A DNA stretch of 64,000 nt. Source: Panonychus citri (taxonomy: Eukaryota; Arthropoda; Arachnida; Trombidiformes; Tetranychidae). Where the stretch lies: positions 62,001 through 126,000 of the forward strand of contig NW_026515539.1 in NCBI RefSeq assembly GCF_014898815.1, in the 5' to 3' direction. This document shows positions 45,316 through 55,487 of the stretch, piece by piece. A model generated the notes under the pieces. It was not told where the DNA came from. It saw only the letters and a list, made by a program, of their open reading frames with translations, and did not search any database. The first letter of the stretch is position 1. Every line of letters begins with the position of its first letter. Both the position numbers and the translations under genes were made by a program.

Positions 45316-46320
45316 TGTTCAAATGACAGATTATATCTTATCATCATCATGCTCATGATAAGAATCAGAAAAAAAATCATTAGATAAACTTTATTCCCAA
45401 TAGATTATGAATTTGATTTTCTTATCTTATAAATGGGTAACAAATGATGATAAATTGAGATGATATTGGTCATTGATTATGACGATCATTATTACATATT
45501 AATAATGATTCTTGATTAGTATTATCATGATTGAATTCTGATAATAATAATAGATTAATCTGAGAAAATTCTGATTGAATTGTGTTGTGTTTTCTTTCAA
45601 TCAAAGCGAGAAAAAAGTAACAGAGTCAAAATGTTCTGAGACTGAATTTAACTCTCAATTTCTTGATGAAAGTTCTGATATCTTTTGAAATCATGGATAA
45701 GATGATGATAACTATTCTTTTATTAATTTCTTTGATTAGGATGTTTGTTGTTGCCAAACTTTTTCTATGTTTTCATGATAAGATTTAAGGTGATTTCATT
45801 TCTCACCATCATTCATGATAACTGAGTTTCTTATAACAATTTTTGGTTTTTTATCATTGAATTTACGGTCTCTCTCTCTCTCTTTCTCTTTTACAGTTTT
45901 TCAACTTATCGCAAGATCAGTGTGTTGATTAGAAAAGAAGCTTAATATTCATTTAGAGCTTGATGCTGATTGTATTGTTATGGGATAAATGAGTTAACTA
46001 TTCAACGATCATTTGAGAAAAACTTTTGAATGGATAATATTGTGTGACTGAGTCTAGCTTTTTATTAGAATTGAAAAATTCAGCTATGAATCAACATCTT
46101 TTTTTATCGAAAAGTAAATTCTTATAAGTTTTATAGCCATACCAATAACGTAAAATGTTTGGTTAGAAGGAGAAAATAAAATTTGAATATATTTAAAGAG
46201 TAAAACAATTATTAATATCTTGAATCAAGATTCTTGATTATAAATGTGAGGTTAGTATTAATAATATACTGTCGCCATCTATTGTTATGTAACTCGACCG
46301 GTAATTGCAACTAACCGATT
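45316..46320. repeat. Segmental duplication, copy 1 (lacks SINE)
   Basis: About 1 kb, from GTTCAAATGACAGATTAT to AACTAACCGATT, recurs in the same orientation at 54866-56139 at well over 90% identity by eye. Here the CT tract near 45870 is short and uninterrupted. Copy 1 carries about 120 bp (about 46030-46150) that copy 2 lacks. The pair brackets the gene cluster, so the cluster probably grew by unequal exchange. Confidence 0.9.
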
Positions 46321-46499
46321 CTATTGACATTGATCTTCATCTCCAAGACGAACTACTTGTATCATATAATTCTAATCGTACTGGCTTGTCCCTAGAATAT
46401 TTTTGTCGGCGGTTTAATTTCGATTGATGATGATGAATATTGCTTTGGAAGATTTCGGTTCAGTGAAAAAGGGTCAACCACGTAGAGAATTTATTTGAT

Positions 46500-47003
46500 T
46501 TATCAATGATATTTGGGTCTCTTTTCGAGCATTAATAGATTCCATTGGGCTTTAATTTCATCTTTTATCATTCTCTCTTTACGATCGATCACAAGGAAAC
46601 TTTTATCCTTTTTTCCGACTTTTCGTCCAAATAAATGTTTTTTCACCTCCGAAAGATCAGTCGAGTCCCAATCACAATAAACACAAGAAAAGAGTAACGG
46701 AGTAATTTTTGCTCGTTTCATATGGTAAACAAACTCATCAGTATTCTCGAGAAAGTTTTCAGGCTTCTTAAACTTTTTATAGTCTTTACTAAAGACTCTT
46801 TAGTTTCAAGTTTCGTCTCGTCAATTTCAGGATGGCCCAGCTCATTCTCTAATGTTTCGATGCTTAAAATCATTTGTATCGAGTTAAAGATCACAAAATG
46901 TTGCCCGTCTATTTGAGTTCTTCCTACAATCTTTCTTAGTTTAAGCAAATATTCACATCCAACTTTTCGGTAATCATTTGGATCTGGTGCATCGTATTTA
47001 TCA
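46500..47003 (-). pseudogene. CxxC-H family gene A, broken copy
   Basis: Two minus-strand pieces match the intact paralogues at 48833, 51709 and 53386. The 46718-47000 piece carries APDPNDYRKVGCEYLLKLRK, and the 46503-46721 piece carries the CVYCDWDSTDLSEVKKHLFG motif. A frameshift near 46760 separates them. About 46 residues, including the IDHPPPRMFPW block, are deleted between ERMIKD and IKAQWNLLM. The N-terminal part (SPGALKYRKKTCLRSYK) is missing because, from about 47003, the DNA switches to the inverted relic of a secreted-protein gene. Confidence 0.85.
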
Positions 47004-47233
47004 GTTGGTCGAGCTGATTTAGTCACCTTTATCCTCGAACATAAGTCCAAGATCATTGAATATTTGAACAATGGAGATGTTGAAGGTTTGATCAATTACA
47101 TGGTTTCAACTTCAACTGAATCAGGAACCAAAGACGTCGATTGGAAACAAGTTATTAATTATCTTAAGGACGAAAGGCAATTGTACCAATACCCTTGTGG
47201 CTTCTTGAACCTTCAACTTTCGAGATTATCATT
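47003..47233 (+). pseudogene. Relic exon of a small secreted-protein gene (relic i)
   Basis: The plus-strand open frame contains DLVTFILEHKSKIIEYLNNG and, further on, DWKQVINYLKDERQLYQ. It ends at a TAA about 47231-47233. The HKSKIIEY part corresponds to CKTKIIGY in relic iii (53220-53345), which links the two. It lacks a start and a signal exon, and is fused head-on to pseudogene A. It probably represents the C-terminal half of the same short secreted family as the signal exon at 56576-56636; that link is inference. Confidence 0.5.
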
Positions 47234-47322
47234 TTAACTCGAAGATTATCCAACATTTTGATAACTTCCAAAGAAGCCAAAGTCTTACAAGAAAATTTTC
47301 CATCCTTTTCATAGCTCATAGA

Positions 47323-47328
47323 GTTATA
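47323..47328. repeat. 6-bp target duplication GTTATA (left)
   Basis: GTTATA is directly followed by AGTAGTA; the same six bases lie at 48521-48526. Confidence 0.85.
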
Positions 47329-47613
47329 AGTAGTAATAAAACCTCCGCTTCTGAACCACTCAGAAGCGGAAGTGGGGGAAAAATTATTGTCTATTTTATT
47401 AATTAATAGAAATTTATTTAAATAATGCGGTTGAATGGTCACATGATTTTTGTTACTAAGTAACACTTCACGTGACCATTCTGTTTCCTGTTTACTTTTT
47501 CCTGCTAACTTTTCTTGTTTACATTTTTTTCATTTGTAACCTTACAGTTAATATTATCGTGTTATCTGTTTATCAAGTTATCTGATTTAATTTGTTTTGT
47601 TATTTTAATAACA

Positions 47614-47957
47614 ATGTATTTGTTTCGTGCTCCTCTTCAATTGTTTTTTTTATTCGGTAAGTTTGAAGAATGATCCTTTATTAATGATGTGATTAATAAT
47701 ATTTTTATTTTGTTTTTGCAGCAATGGTTTTTGATCCTAATATGACAAATACAAGGGATAATGCTACTGTGATTCCAAATGGTAGGTTTGAATTATCATT
47801 GTTATAATAATATTTCATGAATAAATCAACTATTAACTATATATATTTACTAACAGATCATCATCATCAACAACATCAAGAACAAGAACAACAAGAATCC
47901 TTTCCTGATTCAAATGTTAGAAGAGTCTGTAGACCATTTTTTATACATCTGCATTGA
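47614..47957 (+). CDS. Possible three-exon small protein inside element 2 (67 aa)
   Basis: Exons are 47614-47656 (donor GTAAGT), 47722-47781 (acceptor TTTTTGCAG, donor GTAGGT) and 47857-47957 (acceptor TTACTAACAG), with TGA at 47955-47957. Both junctions are phase 1 and keep one frame of 67 codons. The protein begins MYLFRAPLQLFFLFAMV, which may be a signal or membrane anchor. Next comes a polar section and an HHH-QQ-EQEQQE stretch, then a dibasic site and the end VCRPFFIHLH. Good splice sites in three consecutive phases argue against chance. No family is recognised. Convergent minus-strand ORFs overlap its 3' end. Confidence 0.5.
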
Positions 47958-48016
47958 ATTTTTTCATTCGATTGTTCAGAGGAATTTTTTGACCATAATC
48001 CCATAATGACACGAGA

Positions 48017-48121
48017 TTAGCTATTTTCATTTTGAACAAAAGAGATGATGAAATAATACCTAAAGATTATGAGAATGGTTAGAGCGAGGAAAAGCAGCAA
48101 CGCGTAGACTAGATCACTCAT
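48017..48121 (-). CDS. Tiny single-pass membrane protein of element 2 (34 aa)
   Basis: The ATG at 48121 opens MSDLVYALLLFLALTILIIF followed by RYYFIISF and a polar end, with TAA at 48017-48019. A TATAAATA lies 30 bp upstream (48151-48158). Length, polarity and the end of the hydrophobic core (T-I/V-L...IFR..F) resemble the 37-aa ORF of element 1 at 26714-26827. The two share little nucleotide identity, so the likeness is at protein level. Function unknown; viroporin-like or anchoring roles are only possibilities. Confidence 0.5.
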   Translation of the reverse strand: MSDLVYALLLFLALTILIIFRYYFIISFVQNENS

Positions 48122-48178
48122 GATTGACCGATTAAATAAATTGTTACAAGTATTTATACATTTTTAATAACTTTATTC

Positions 48179-48274
48179 TTATATTAGATCATTTTTGACC
48201 AAGAAAGATTCATATTTGTCTGAGAATTCTTTGCTCTTCAGTAGATTCATCAACTCCAACTCTGATTGACACAT
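48179..48274 (-). CDS. Tiny soluble ORF of element 2 (31 aa)
   Basis: The ATG at 48274 opens MCQSELELMNLLKSKEF and stops at TAA 48179-48181. A TATA box (TATAAAAAG on the minus strand, 48310-48318) lies 36-44 nt upstream. An AATAAAG on the same strand (48171-48177) directly follows the stop. Compact TATA-ORF-polyA spacing suggests a minimal gene, but 31 codons could arise by chance. Confidence 0.35.
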   Translation of the reverse strand: MCQSELELMNLLKSKEFSDKYESFLVKNDLI

Positions 48275-48520
48275 TTTGATAATAATGATTATCTAACAAA
48301 GACTAGTGCTTTTTATACCTATTTTTATTGCATCATTTTTTATTGATAACGTCATTCTACTCAGTTCATTAGTCCTAACATCGAATGATGGTTTCAAGAC
48401 ACTATTGACGTCATCCCAGACAGTTCATTGAACTTTCTAGAATGTTCTAGAACGTTTTCTGATCCCCACCTCCATTTCCGTTTCCGCTTCTGAGCCAGAA
48501 GCGGAGGTTTTCATACTACT

Positions 48521-48526
48521 GTTATA
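48521..48526. repeat. 6-bp target duplication GTTATA (right)
   Basis: It matches 47323-47328. Confidence 0.85.
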
Positions 48527-48621
48527 ATTGGTCTGATAATAAACTTTCGTCTTCGGTCCTGACATTTTAAAATACAAGTATTACAATAATGTGTATAATG
48601 TAATTATAAATGATAACATAA

Positions 48622-48798
48622 GTGGTAAGACTTTTGGATATCGTTTCTATTATTTTTATCTTCTCGGTGGCTGTTAGTTCAGGTAAAACATTGAATTAGT
48701 TTCTAATTGGAAATCCTGATTTTTATTCATTAATTTGTTTTTCACTTCGAAATTACATTAAGCTGACGAAGGTGCTAATTGGTATAGACAGTTTCAGG
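48622..48798 (+). pseudogene. Relic ii of the secreted-protein gene: signal exon and start of exon 2
   Basis: 48622-48682 matches the signal exon at 56576-56636 (hydrophobic IVSIIFIFSVAVSS, then donor TCAG-GTAAAA), but the ATG is replaced by GTG. After a 78-bp intron, CTGACGAAGGTGC follows ATTAAG at 48763, matching the CTGAAGATGG start of exon 2 elsewhere. The similarity fades after about 35 bp. It lies tail-to-tail with gene B. Confidence 0.65.
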
Positions 48799-48832
48799 TC
48801 AGTAAAACAAAAATCGAATAAGTAGAACATAA

Positions 48833-49709
48833 TTAATTGACAGGTCGATGTTTTTTGGGCCGCTTGTCAAACATTAACTGATTCCATTGAGCTTTAATTG
48901 TCTCTGTTAATGTGAATTTTCCTCTAGCTCTCAACACCTCTGGGTTGACACATTTGATTAGAGCCCAAGGGAACATGCGAGGTGGTGGATGATCGATTGG
49001 AACTTCATCAGATGGAAATTGGATTCCATCTTTTATCATTCTCTCTTTACATTCGATCACAAGGAAACTTTTTTCCTTTTTCCCGACTTTTAGTCCAAAT
49101 AAATGTTTTTTCACCTTCGATAGATCAGTCGAGTCCCAATCACAATAAACGCAGGAAAAGAGTAACGGAGTAAATTTTGCTCGTTTCATATGGTAAACAA
49201 ACTCATCAGTTTTCTCGATCTCGAGAAAGTATTCGGGTCTCTTAAACTCTTTCATGCTGCGCAATGGAAGCTTCGATGGTTGAATTTCAGGATGGCCCAA
49301 CTCTTTCAATGTTTCGTACGTCAAAAGCATTTCCGGGTAGATAAAGATCATTATAGACTGGCCGTCGATTTCAGTCATTCCATCATACTTTCGCATTCTA
49401 AGTAAATATTCACAACCAACTTTCCGATAATCATTTGGGTTTGGTGCTTTATCCAATGGTTTGTATGATCGAAGGCAGGTTTTCTTCCGATATTTCAAGG
49501 CTCCAGGAGACTCTGTATATTCAGGTAACATCATCAAATCGAATTGAGAAACAAAATTCACATTAGATTTCTTGGGCACATAATCTGAAAAGGAAATTAA
49601 ACAAAAAAATAATCAGCCATTTTTTTCCTTATTCATATTTATAAATCAAAACTTAGATTATTAATTTACTTTGGTCACCCATATATATACTCCTTCTTGC
49701 GACATTCAT
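48833..49709 (-). CDS. CxxC-H family gene B (263 aa, two exons), unknown function
   Basis: Exon 1 is 49670-49709 (ATG at 49709, donor GTAAAT) and exon 2 is 48833-49584 (acceptor TTTTCAG). The phase-1 junction gives 263 codons. Conserved blocks shared with C and D are PEYTESPGALKYRKKTCLRS (residues about 30-50), PNDYRKVGCEYLL, EFVYHMKRAKFTPLLFSC, then CVYCDWDSTDLSKVKKHLFG, a CxxC followed by one His, which resembles half of a C2H2 finger. VPIDHPPPRMFPWALI and KAQWNQLMFDKRPK follow. No signal peptide or membrane segment is seen, and no known family is recognised. Conservation across copies suggests a real, lineage-specific protein. Confidence 0.85.
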
Positions 49710-51708
49710 TGTGGTCAGATAGTAAAATTCTCAAAAAGAAAAATAAATTCAGAACAATATCAGAGTTTTTCGTTTGCAAGATGAAACAAATTTCTTTCAA
49801 CGAAACGTGTTAGTAGTTCTCTTCACTTTGAGAATGAGCTCTTGAATAGCTTGTTAAATATAATATAAAGCAGGAAGATAAATATTGATGACAAATTTTC
49901 ATCAGATTAGAGGTTTACTTAACAATACAATGAGTCGATAAGTAAATTATCTCGATAAATATCAAGTTCTGAGAAATTTCCCTTTACAAAACTCATTGGT
50001 AAATCTCTTCAGTCTTATTCTTGTAAATCAAATAGAGTTTATTGAACATTTTCTATTGTTTTGCTTGATTGGTGTTAATCACGATTAAACTAATCAACTT
50101 AAATATTCGTTGCTCCATTTAATTGTTTCTTAATCAGGCACCAAATCAGTTTAACGTGGAATAAACTTAACGTTAATCATTTTACACACAATAGACGGGG
50201 CCTTGGATCAGACTTTCGCTAGCCGAATCGCTGGCCGAGAAGTTAGAGTCTTGGGCTCAGTATTTCACGGGCTCGTTCCGGCCTGACTATCCTTATGAAA
50301 ATTTTAATTGTCCTTTAAATAAATGTAATGTTCCGATAAATTTGTTACTCTCAAGATAGACCATTATAAGCTTCTTTTTCTGGTCAATAAGGTCATTTTG
50401 CTTAATTCTAGGTAATTATTACGAAAACCAAAAAGTAGAGAGAAAGAGAGATACAAGTTAAAAAAGAAAACTATTAATAATTAAGATGCATTGGAGATCA
50501 GACACAAAAAGATTAAGAAAAAGTTTATAGTCATTGTGATGGTCAATTGATTCTTCAAACAATTAAAAAATACAATCAACATAATGAGTAAAGAGTAGTA
50601 ACTTCTTACTCTTTGATAATGAGTTTCAACTTGATGTTACTTATGATGATGATTCTCTTAACATTTGTTTATCTAATCAAGAAACGAGAAGATGAAATCT
50701 ATTATTAATAGTTATCATCATGATGATTGTAAATAGTGTTTCGTTTAAAAACGACCAAGGTACACAAACTAATCAGTAAATTAACTCATCTAAAAGATGA
50801 TAAAGATGAAGGCGATAATAAGGGAAAGGTCAACACTTTTCCTTTGATCTCTGTTGTTTTTCATTTTTACCTTAAATTTTATCACATCTTTTTCTTAATC
50901 ATCATTTATATCATTTTTTAGGGCGATTGAGGGATTGATTAATTCGTTTACTTTTGTCGTTCTCGAACGAAACACCCTTTAGCTCTTTAGATCTTTAGTT
51001 GTATAACAGTACTTCTAATAACTATCAAGTAGAAAAAGGTGAGATAGTATTAATATATATCAAAGTCAAATTGTTGACCTTTTCCCTCTCACCTTCATCT
51101 TTGTAATCTTTTTGTGTAAAGCTACTCATTAATTGATTAGCTTGTTCACTTTGATCGTTTCTAGACGAAACTCTCTTTATATTGATATTCTTAGAGACCA
51201 GTTCTTGAAAAGAATCGCGAAAAGATCTGACCTGAGAAACAACCGAAAAAAGATCAATTCATCTCAAAGACCAAAGATAATTTTACTAGTATCGAAAGGA
51301 CCTTAAAATACTCACCGATCACCCGAGGTTGTTAATCTTAAAGTAATTGTCTCGATTCGATTGTAGATAGATTTATATTAGAATGGGTGTAAATAATTAT
51401 ACATATTGTATTGTTGACGATACAAAAAATACGAACAAATTGATTTGAATAAACAGAATTACAGTACACATGTAAAGCTCCTACCAAAAGTATTGGGAAA
51501 AATTTACTTGTTGTATCAGTGGATGAAAGAAGATCTATGAATAAGAAAACGTAAATGAAAATTATGGCCAATTTGAATGTTTTTAAGTTATTTTTTGCTC
51601 GGTCATTTGCTTGATTTTTCCTTGGTATAGTTTCGTCCTAAATTGATAAAGATGGATATTGATTTGGAAAGTTTTAAGTAAATGAAAGAGAGCTGACCAA
51701 TAAAAAAT
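49710..51708. other. Intergenic between genes B and C
   Basis: 49740-49860 resembles the 5' flanks of genes D (54330-54430) and C (52850-52970), so it is probably a duplicated promoter region. A GC-rich patch stands out at 50195-50285. The minus-strand ORF at 51338-51571 starts with a signal-like MAIIFIYVFLFIDLL, but its remainder shows no support. Confidence 0.5.
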
Positions 51709-52795
51709 TTATTTTGTAAGTCTGTGACTTTTGGGTCTTTTATCGAGCATTAGTAGATTCCATTGAGCTTTAATTGTCTCTGTCAAGTCAAATTCTCCTT
51801 TATAACGAACCATCTCTGGGTTGACACATTTGATTAGAGTCCAAGGGAACATGCGAGGTGGTGGATGATCGATTGGAACTTCATTAGATGGAAATTCGAT
51901 TCCATCTTTTACCATTCTCTCTTTACAATCGATCACAAGGAAACTTTTATCCTTTTTTCCGACTTTTAGTCCAAATAAATGTTTTTTCACCTCCGAAAGA
52001 TCAGTCGAGTCCCAATCGCAATAAACGCAGGAAAAGAGTAACGGAGTAAATTTTGCTCGTTTCATATGGTAAACAAACTCATCAGTATTCTCGAGATAGC
52101 AATCTAACTTATATGAATCGGACTTGAAACATCGTTTGGCTCCTGCTAATTGGCTTTGAGTATAACCCAATTCATTTTCTAATGCATCAATGGATAGAAA
52201 CATTTCTGGGTACATAAAAAACCCAATAGGCTGACCATATCTTGTTTTCATTCCTACAAGTCTTCGCAATTTAAGTAAATATTCACATCCAACTTTTCGG
52301 TAATCATTTGGATCTGGTGCTTTATCCGATTGTTTGTATGATCGAAGGCACGTTTTCTTCCGATATTTCAAGGCCCCAGGAGATTCTGAGTAATCAGGTA
52401 TCTTCAGAAATTCGAAAAGATTAACATTCTTAAACTGAATTTCCAATATAAATCTGTCTGGTTCCAATGGTAGAAAACCTATTAACAAAAAGAAAAGTAA
52501 ACGGAAAAACAAACAGTTCTTAGTGGAATCTTAGACATAAAGAGGAAGTACTTACGTGCAGTTTTCTTAGGAATTCGCGAATAATCAGGCACAGTTCGAA
52601 TACTGCCCCTTGTAAGCCCCATATTGACGAAATTTGGTTCGAGCTTCTTAGGCACCAAACCTGAAAAGAAAAGTTAACGTGAAGATAATATTCCTTGGCT
52701 CATTTAAAGTCAAGTAAATAAATTAAAACAAAGAACGAGATTATCTATTTACCTTTACTTGTTTTTATTTCAGATGAACATTTGGGTGGATCCAT
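51709..52795 (-). CDS. CxxC-H family gene C (305 aa, three exons)
   Basis: Exons are 52753-52795 (ATG at 52795, donor GTAAAT), 52556-52660 (acceptor TTTTCAG, donor GTAAGT) and 51709-52478 (acceptor TTAATAG). All junctions are phase 1 with AG|GT edges, giving 305 codons. The last exon carries every family block: IPDYSESPGALKYRKK, PNDYRKVGCEYLLKLRR, the FSCVYCDWDSTDLSEVKKHLFG motif, DHPPPRMFPW and KAQWNLLMLDKRPK. The extra middle exon begins VPKKLEPNFVNMG and contains VPDYSRIPKK, echoing the start of exon 2 of gene B (VPKKSNVNFV ... PEYT). It looks like an internal exon duplication. The residues between the two conserved halves (CFKSDSYKLDCYLE) differ from genes B and D. Confidence 0.85.
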
Positions 52796-53219
52796 CGTGA
52801 TTAAGAACACTTAGTTGTAACGAAACAATCAAGGAACGGAAGATTTGACTTGGAAAATAAGAAACTAATACAATTTGGTGTTGTCCAAGTTCTCAGAATT
52901 TATCCCAACAAAACTTCATTGGTAACTTTTTTCATTCTTAGATGGAGCCCTGAATCATCTTCTCGCAAGATAATTATTATGAGAACCAGAAAGTTTCAAC
53001 AAAATAAATGAAAAATCGCTGATCATGAATAACCAGGTAACCAAAATTATGTTCTAGTCTATTCAATTATGTTGCGTCTCTGTATTGAGGGTTAAATATT
53101 TTGTCTGAAACTCTTCGTGATGCTGAAAATGTTCATTTATTAGGTACAAGTGTTGCAGTTTTACTCTAATCACAATTAATTATATTAAATGTATTGTTTC
53201 TCTGTTCTTTATACAAATT
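52796..53219. other. Spacer between gene C promoter and relic iii
   Basis: AT-rich. 52840-52980 is a diverged copy of the sequence upstream of genes B and D, probably their common promoter region. No ORF. Confidence 0.5.
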
Positions 53220-53345
53220 GTAAAATCTGAAGATGGACCAGTTAGAAAACTAGACCTGGAACATCATATTCGTCGGTTAGTCTAACTGCTCGGTCCATCT
53301 TTATGATTGAATGTAAGACCAAGATCATTGGATATGCGGAAAATG
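53220..53345 (+). pseudogene. Relic iii of the secreted-protein gene (exon 2 fragment)
   Basis: AATCTGAAGATGGACCAGTTAG opens an exon-2-like frame (AEDGPVRKLDLEHHIRRLV) and then hits a TAA. A shifted frame continues with CKTKIIGYAENGGN, similar to the HKSKIIEYLNNGD of relic i. No signal exon precedes it. It ends just before the 3' end of gene D. Confidence 0.6.
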
Positions 53346-53385
53346 GTGGAAATGTATCTAAGTGTAAGTGTAATTACAATAGAAG

Positions 53386-54273
53386 TTATTTGACTAAGCG
53401 ATGATATTTGGGTCTCTTGTCGAGCATTAATAGATTCCATTGGGCTTTAATTGCATCTGTTAAGTCGAATTTTCCTTTATAACGAACCATCTCTGGTCTG
53501 ACGCATGAAATTAATGCCCATGGGAACATTCGAGGTGGTGGATGATCGATTGGAACTTCATCAGATGAATATTCGATTCCATCTTTTACCATTCTCTCTT
53601 TACAATCGATCACAAGGAAACTTTTTTCCTTTTTTCCGACTTTTCGTCCAAATAAATGTTTTTTCACCTCCGAAAGATCAGTCGAGTCCCAATCGCAATA
53701 AACGCAGGAAAAGAGTAACGGAGTAAATTTTGCTCGTTTCATATGGTAAACAAACTCATCAGTTTTCTCGATCTCGAGAAAGTATTCGGGTCTCTTAAAA
53801 TCTTTCATGCTGCGTCTTGGAAGTTTTAACTCGTCAATTTCTGTGATGCCCAGATCATTTACTGTTGCTTCAAGGGTTGTAAGCATTTCTGGGTATTTGA
53901 AGACCAAAAAACTTTCGCCGTTTATTTCAGTCGTTCCCCCAAACTTTCGCATTTTAAGTAAATATTCACATCCAACTTTCCGATAATCATTTGGATCTGG
54001 TGCTTTATCCGATGGTTTGTATGATCGAAGGCACGTTTTCTTCCGATATTTCAAGGCCCCAGGAGACTCTGTATATTCAGGTATCCCCTTATAGTCTAAA
54101 AGAGTAGTTTTAGTTATTCTCTTCGGCACATAACCTTAAAAAATCAAACGAAAAGATGATCAATAATTTTTTTCTTCATTCACCTTGATTGAAATTAAAA
54201 CAAAAACAAAGAACGAGATTATCTACTTACTTGCGCTTCTGTTTACGACATATGGGCATATTGGTCTATCCAT
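53386..54273 (-). CDS. CxxC-H family gene D (263 aa, two exons)
   Basis: Exon 1 is 54231-54273 (ATG at 54273, 43 nt, donor GTAAGT) and exon 2 is 53386-54134 (acceptor TTTAAG). The phase-1 junction gives 263 codons. It shares IPEYTESPGALKYRKKTCLRS, PDPNDYRKVGCEYLLKMRK, EYFLEIEKTDEFVYHMKRAK, CVYCDWDSTDLSEVKKHLFG and DHPPPRMFPWALI with gene B, and has the same exon layout. C differs from both by an extra exon, so B and D are the closest pair by structure. The conserved single CxxC...H is followed by a basic GRKVGKKEK stretch. Product location and role are unknown. Confidence 0.86.
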
Positions 54274-54865
54274 CGTGGCAAGAAGGTTGAATACAAATCA
54301 TTAAGCACTCGAAAAGTCACAAGAAATAGACAAATTAATTCAGAACAATAATGAAAGTTTTTCGTTAACAAGTAGAAACAAATTTTTTTCAGCAAAACTC
54401 TTAAGTAGTTCATTCCATTCTTAGATGGAGCTTTGGAATACATGTATATTGTTGAAAGATGATCTTTATTACACAAACCAGAAAGTCCAAGATTGATGAG
54501 GAAACTTTCATCGGGAGATTAGAGGTTAATTTACCAGTTAAACGAGTCCATGAGTAAATAATCTTGATGGGTACCAATAAAACTCTGATCAGCTGGTTGA
54601 TTCTACTTTCCTTACACTTCCTTCTTCTTACACTGTCTTGCAAAATTGAATACAAAGCAAAACCTTTTCACTGCTCATTTGAAAACAGAAAATATTTACA
54701 GTTAAATCACTCAATCTACTAATACTTTTAACTAACTTTCACCTCAGTTCTAATTAATGATTAAATTCAGTTCAGAAATTAAGAAAAGTATAAGAAAACT
54801 TGCTAATTCAATTTAATCACAGTTTTCAACACTTTTAAGCAAAGAGTAATAACTATTACTCTTTG
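54274..54865. other. Gene D 5' flank and copy of a secreted-gene leader
   Basis: 54672-54770 (GCTCATTTGAAAACAGAAAA onward) is a close copy of 56485-56573, the leader directly upstream of the signal exon at 56576, but no ATG exon follows here. The rest is AT-rich without genes. Confidence 0.6.
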
Positions 54866-55410
54866 TGTTCAAATGACAGATTATCATCATCGTGCTCATG
54901 ATAAGAATCAGAAAAAAAAATCATTAGATAAACTTTATTCCCAATAGATTATGAATTTGATTTTCTTATCTTATAGATGGGTTACAAATGATGATAAATT
55001 GAGATGATATTGGTCATTGATTATGACGATCATTATTACATATTAATAATGATTCTTGATTAGTATTATCATGATTGAATTCTGATAATAATAATAGATT
55101 AATCTGAGAAAATTCTGATTGAATTGTGTTGTGTTTTCTTTCAATCAACCAGTGAGAAAAAAGTAACAGAGTCAAAATGTTCTGAGACTGAATTTAACTC
55201 TCAATTTCTTGATGAAAGTTCTGATATCTTTTGAAATCATGGATAAGATAATGATAACTATTCTTTTATTAATTTCTTTGATTAAGATGTTTGTTGTTGC
55301 CAAACTTTTTCTATGTTTTCATGATAAGATTTAAGGTGATTTCATTTCTCACCATCATTCATGATAACTGAATTTCTTATAACAATTTTTGGTTTTCTAT
55401 CATTGAACTT

Positions 55411-55413
<3 letters not shown>

Positions 55414-55485
<72 letters not shown>
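55414..55485. repeat. (CT)n microsatellite, expanded
   Basis: About 36 CT units, against about eight at the same place in copy 1 (near 45870). It abuts the 5' end of the SINE, and CT units resume after the SINE at 55804. Confidence 0.95.

Positions 55486-55487
<2 letters not shown>

Larger units (their letters stand above)
47329..48520. mobile_element. Miniature Polinton-like element 2 (1,192 bp)
   Basis: Starts AGTAGTA, ends TACTACT, and is flanked by GTTATA on both sides. Imperfect inverted ends of about 45 bp each contain a hairpin: TCCGCTTCTGA-ACCAC-TCAGAAGCGGA at 47344-47370, and TCCGCTTCTG-AGC-CAGAAGCGGA at 48483-48505. A further inverted repeat, GAATGGTCAC...GTGACCATTC, lies at about 47433-47481, and two TGACGTCA-like sites lie near 48350 and 48407. 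It encodes a possible three-exon plus-strand gene and two tiny minus-strand ORFs, each with a TATA box. Ends, target size and one small membrane protein are shared with the element at 26078-27064. Confidence 0.72.

Noticed and set aside
51338..51571. A 77-codon minus-strand ORF with a signal-like start (MAIIFIYVFLFIDLL) as a secreted protein
   Set aside because: After residue 22 there is no conserved sequence. A donor-like GTAAAT lies there, but no credible second exon was found.
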